Positions 16,559-19,250 of a stretch of 19,250 nucleotides of DNA are shown here, piece by piece; positions within the stretch are counted from its first letter, which is position 1; every line of letters starts with the position of its first letter. A program made the translations under genes and the position numbers. Source of the DNA: Martensiomyces pterosporus (lineage: Eukaryota; Kickxellomycota; Kickxellomycetes; Kickxellales; Kickxellaceae); the NCBI GenBank assembly GCA_025201845.1, contig MU604061.1, positions 19,594 to 38,843 on the forward strand, in the 5' to 3' direction. Under the pieces are notes generated by a model. It searched no databases and was not told the DNA's origin. It worked only from the letters and a program-made list of their open reading frames with translations.

Positions 16559-18227
16559 ATGGCGGAATCGGCAGAAAGGGCGGTCATTCATGTACGGGGC
16601 CTGCTGCGTCGGCTGGATCTGGCAGAGAAGAGACTGCGTAAGTCGCTGCATTCACATAAAAGGACTGGCTGCATCACTGAGCAGGAACCCGAGTCTTGCA
16701 AAGCGGACTAACATATGCGCTCTTCATACGACATTAGTGATTGCTGTGTCTGGCGGTGCGGATAGCATGGCGCTTGCGTATTTGGCCAGTCGCGCTGTGG
16801 GTCCCAGAAACTGCTGTGCGATCACTATTGACCATGGATTCCGGGCAGAGAGCGCGTTTGAGGCGCAGAGCGTGGGCAGGTACATGCGGCAGCTAGGGGT
16901 CCACCACGAGATACGTCGTTTAGAGTGGCAGCAGCCACAGGGCAGCAATTGGCATAGGGGTGAGGGCGTGCCTATGCCTCCAGCGCAGCGGCTGGAAGAG
17001 GTTGCGCGGGAGAGACGCTACGCAAAAATTGCCGGCTGCTGCGATGAGCAGGGCATCAGTGCTGTACTGACTGGCCACCATGCTGGCGATCAGGCAGAGA
17101 CGTTCTTGTTCCGGTTTCTTAGACACAGCGGCGTGTATGGCATGGCTGGAATGCCTACGCAGACTTGCCTGCCTCACGGCACACAAAGCATTGGCAACAC
17201 GGGCGGCCAATCTGGTCCGCTCCTTGTCCGGCCACTGCTGACACTTAAAAAGACCACGCTGTACGATATTTGCAAATCCAAGTCGATACCGTGGCATGAG
17301 GATGCCAGCAACAAGGATGCACGGTTCAAGCGAAACCACCTGCGCCAGATAATATCCGAAAGTGCGGGTAATCCTGCGTCATCGTTCAATGTTGACTCGC
17401 TGTTGAGCATGTGTGCTTCTATGCAGAGCCACAGAGAGTTCATTAACAGGCACGTTGCTAGTCTGCTCGCGCAGTATGCCACATTTGACATGGCCACAGG
17501 CACGGTGGAGCTGTCGGCGGCTGCAGCCATCGGTGGAAAGCAACAGGACAGCGGTCTGCCGGGCTGGGCACAGAATGCAGCACTGCGAGAGCGTGTGCTG
17601 GCTAGCATTGTCGGGTGGGTCAATGGCAAGGACCACCCGCCTGAGCTCGCACATCTGCGGCAATTCGAGCAGGCGATCATGAAACTCCACAGACAAGCAG
17701 ACAACAGGGTTGTAGGCACTCCGTCAACTACGTCGGCAGCCGGCGTGTCAATGGCCCAGCCCAGCTCCAAGCGCGGGTGGCTGTTCTGCCGCCAGCCGCC
17801 GCGCTCCGGCGAGATCAAGCCGATTGAGTCGATACCGCTCGGAGCCACCATCGTCTGGGACAAGCGCCTGGCCATCTGCGTCACGCCAAAAGGCAGCAGC
17901 AAGACCCTACATGCTGCTGCCATGGCACAGGTCACAGGATGGAGCGTGCATTCGCTGGATGATGCAATTGGGCTGTGGCATGGCAGAATCGGCGAGCACC
18001 GCAATTTGCTTAAAAAGACTCGCAAGCGGCTGGAGAGGCATGCTGTTCGGGTTACACAGCCAGTAATAAGCATCCACAGCGATATGGGGGGCAACAGCGG
18101 GGGCGCTGCTGTTCCAGTATTCGCGTTGGGTCACACCGTCGAGGGGACCGTTGGGGCAGATGGGCTTGACATATCTGTTGCCATGCTGAAGAGCCCGGAG
18201 GCAATTGCGAGCGTAGAGGTGTTTTGA
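16559..18227 (+). CDS. tRNA(Ile)-lysidine synthase-like protein (TilS family), two exons
   Basis: The CDS is join(16559..16637, 16738..18227), 522 residues. Splicing (phase 1) creates KRLLIAVSGGADS, the PP-loop ATP-binding motif (SGGADS, 31-36). Further TilS features are ITIDHGFRAES, the basic RLEEVARERRYAKI helix, LTGHHAGDQAETFLFRFLRHSG (137-157) and LLVRPLLTLKKTTLYDICKSKSIPWHEDASN...RNHLR (187-229). A C-terminal GWLFCRQPPRSGEIKP...WDKRLAI segment resembles the bacterial substrate-binding C-domain. TilS converts C34 of tRNA(Ile)(CAU) to lysidine, so it reads AUA. In fungi a nuclear copy would act in mitochondria. The N-terminus (ERAVIHVRGLLRRLDLAEKR) is amphipathic but has acidic residues, so targeting is uncertain. 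ATG at 16559 has a strong context. The frame is also open upstream to 16515, but that lies in leader and intron sequence. Confidence 0.87.
16638..16737 (+). other. 100-nt intron of the TilS-like gene
   Basis: Donor CTGC|GTAAGT at 16638, branch point GGACTAACA at about 16706-16714, acceptor acattag ending at 16737. The phase-1 join rebuilds a Leu codon just before the PP-loop. All three splice signals are near consensus. Confidence 0.94.
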
Positions 18228-18393
18228 AACCAGATCTGCTCCAGCCGAATCCATGTCTCCTGGAGCCAGCATGCAACGGTCCGGACACGCGGATCTGGGG
18301 GTTTGAGCCGGGGAGCGGTGGAGTGTCGCAGTGCGGCGATTTGCTCCGTCTATACCGCAGCATCAGCTTTTTTTCACACGAGCATCAAGAAAC

Positions 18394-18402
18394 TATAAAA
18401 AG
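18394..18402 (+). promoter_or_regulatory. TATA-like box
   Basis: TATAAAAAG in GC-rich surroundings. The nearest downstream start codon of a recognised gene is 527 bp away, unusually far for a fungal TATA box, so its use is uncertain. Confidence 0.3.
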
Positions 18403-18649
18403 GGTGCATGGGCGTGAGCCTGATCGCTGCGCGTTGCCAGCAGCATACAGGCAGATCCTTTGCTCTTGCGAGCGGGTCCTTTGGGCGAAAGACGGGCAAT
18501 CCGCATTATCCTGGCACACAGCCCCGCTCCAGCTGCACGTCCCCAGCAGAACTTGGCCCTCCCCGCTGAGTCTTGCGCCTGCAAGAATACTGCTCTCCCC
18601 TGGCCAGTGCCCGGCCATACCACATGCTCCAGTCCAAGCGAGGGCGTGT

Positions 18650-18665
18650 GGGAACAAAATTTTCT
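18650..18665 (+). promoter_or_regulatory. Candidate promoter element, AT palindrome core (copy 2)
   Basis: gggaacaaaattttct, identical over all 16 bases to the copy upstream of V-ATPase f and in the same orientation relative to its gene. It lies 264 bp upstream of the cystathionine beta-synthase ATG. Function is inferred from recurrence only. Confidence 0.35.
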
Positions 18666-18928
18666 TGTGGGCAATCCTGGTTCGACGCAGCCAAGAGGCG
18701 CATGCAAAATGCAATGGCGGGGAGGGGTGGGCAGCAGATGCGCTGCGAGGGCGGGGCAGCAGCACAAGTCTGGTAGCCTTCCACGCCCCCATTCGGCCTT
18801 TCCCCACCCACTCTTCCCTGTCCGTTTATAGCGGCTCGCTGCGACTACAACAACAACAAAGCTTTTCTCCTCACCTCCATCCTCTTTATTCATCATATAT
18901 TTCTGTCTACACTCCAGCTCTTCTGACA

Positions 18929-19250
18929 ATGGCCGATTCCGAAATGTCCTGCACCTGCGACGTTGCTCCTGGCAGCCAGCCCCATGTCCACCGCGACCTG
19001 TACGTACCACAGCCTCAGCGGCGCTGCCTCTAAACAAACACACAGGCTGCTTCAGTTGGCTGCAAATGCAGCCGTGCGCATGCCCTTTGCTGAATTTGCT
19101 AACAGACGCTGTGCTGCTCCTCTGTAATTTTGAACCGTGTGTAGGAAGCCTGAGCCTGCAATCCTCGACAACATCCTCGAGCACATCGGCAACACCCCTC
19201 TCGTGAGGCTGAACAAGATCGCAAAGGCCGAGGGTCTGCAGTGCGAGCTG
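18929..19250 (+). CDS. CYS4: Cystathionine beta-synthase, N-terminal part (runs off the window)
   Basis: The CDS is join(18929..18999, 19145..19250), truncated by the window edge after 59 residues. Exon 2 gives [20 protein letters not shown], then [10 protein letters not shown], the start of the PLP-dependent fold-type II catalytic domain of cystathionine beta-synthase. This enzyme condenses serine with homocysteine to cystathionine in transsulphuration, in the cytosol. The PLP Lys and any C-terminal CBS pair lie outside the window. Exon 1 encodes 23 residues plus two bases and contains Cys8-Thr9 and Pro18-His19, placed much like the haem ligands Cys52 and His65 of human CBS, which S. cerevisiae Cys4 lacks. 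O-acetylserine-dependent synthases share IGNTPLV, but the KxEGL(x)CEL continuation favours CBS. Confidence 0.88.
19000..19144 (+). other. 145-nt intron of cystathionine beta-synthase
   Basis: Donor GACCT|GTACGT at 19000, branch-point-like TTGCTAACA at about 19097-19105, acceptor gtgtgtag ending at 19144. Phase 2; the join gives [14 protein letters not shown] competing AG lies directly at the branch sequence (ctaacag) but would break the frame relation. Confidence 0.87.

Larger units (their letters stand above)
18228..18928. promoter_or_regulatory. 701-bp promoter region of cystathionine beta-synthase
   Basis: Includes the 3' UTR of the TilS-like gene, a strong TATA-like sequence (TATAAAAAG, 18394-18402) 530 bp before the CBS start codon, the 16-bp shared motif at 18650-18665, and a 5' leader rich in CAA repeats and pyrimidines before the ATG. 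The distance of the TATA box means it could serve another, unseen transcript or a far upstream start site. Open frames here have no protein-like character. Confidence 0.45.

Noticed and set aside
17174..18094. 306-codon minus-strand open frame opposite the TilS-like gene
   Set aside because: Antisense shadow; Ser/Cys-rich with no recognisable domain.
18672..18690. tRNA B-box-like sequence (ggttcgacgca)
   Set aside because: The flanking bases do not form a T-stem, the B box lacks the final CC, and no A box or acceptor stem fits.
18224..19033. 269-codon plus-strand open frame upstream of cystathionine beta-synthase
   Set aside because: Crosses a TATA-like box and the CBS first exon in a different frame; no protein-like pattern.

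Overview
This window looks like nuclear DNA of a fungus. The genes are densely packed and on both strands. They carry few, mostly short spliceosomal introns (GT...AG, with CTAAC- or CTAAT-like branch points), and their 5' leaders are pyrimidine-rich. The products are typical fungal or opisthokont housekeeping proteins. The fairly high GC content, the retained RanBP2-type zinc-finger nucleoporin, a mitochondrial TilS-type enzyme and a haem-type N-terminus on cystathionine beta-synthase point towards an early-diverging lineage (for example Kickxellomycotina) rather than a budding yeast. That placement is an inference, not something the sequence proves.

Layout from left to right: (1) a minus-strand gene for a large Nup153-like FG nucleoporin with five RanBP2-type zinc fingers (8-4054); (2) a plus-strand gene for a very small V-ATPase Vo subunit f / RNase K-like membrane protein (4598-4861); (3) a minus-strand two-exon gene for a tail-anchored protein with four CBS motifs and a PB1 domain (5217-7831, with a 500-nt intron after the first 25 codons); (4) two minus-strand, intronless, clearly paralogous seven-transmembrane receptor-like genes (8173-9204 and 10181-11218), separated by about 1 kb without a recognisable gene; (5) minus-strand MLH1 (11599-14260, one 109-nt intron); (6) plus-strand mitoribosomal protein mS35 (14582-15280); (7) minus-strand RNA polymerase III subunit RPC5/Rpc37 (15433-16209); (8) plus-strand tRNA(Ile)-lysidine synthase-like gene (16559-18227, one 100-nt intron); (9) the start of cystathionine beta-synthase on the plus strand (18929 to beyond the right edge, one 145-nt intron).

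Three gene pairs are divergent and share short intergenic regions: nucleoporin / V-ATPase f, MLH1 / mS35, and RPC37 / TilS. The last pair joins tRNA transcription to tRNA modification. No operon-like system, mobile element, CRISPR array, rRNA or tRNA was recognised.

The least explained parts are the tandem receptor pair, whose family I cannot name, the haem-motif exon of the cystathionine beta-synthase, and a 16-bp motif shared exactly by two promoters 14 kb apart. First exons of three genes (CBS-PB1, TilS, cystathionine beta-synthase) are very short, and simple ORF calling would miss them.
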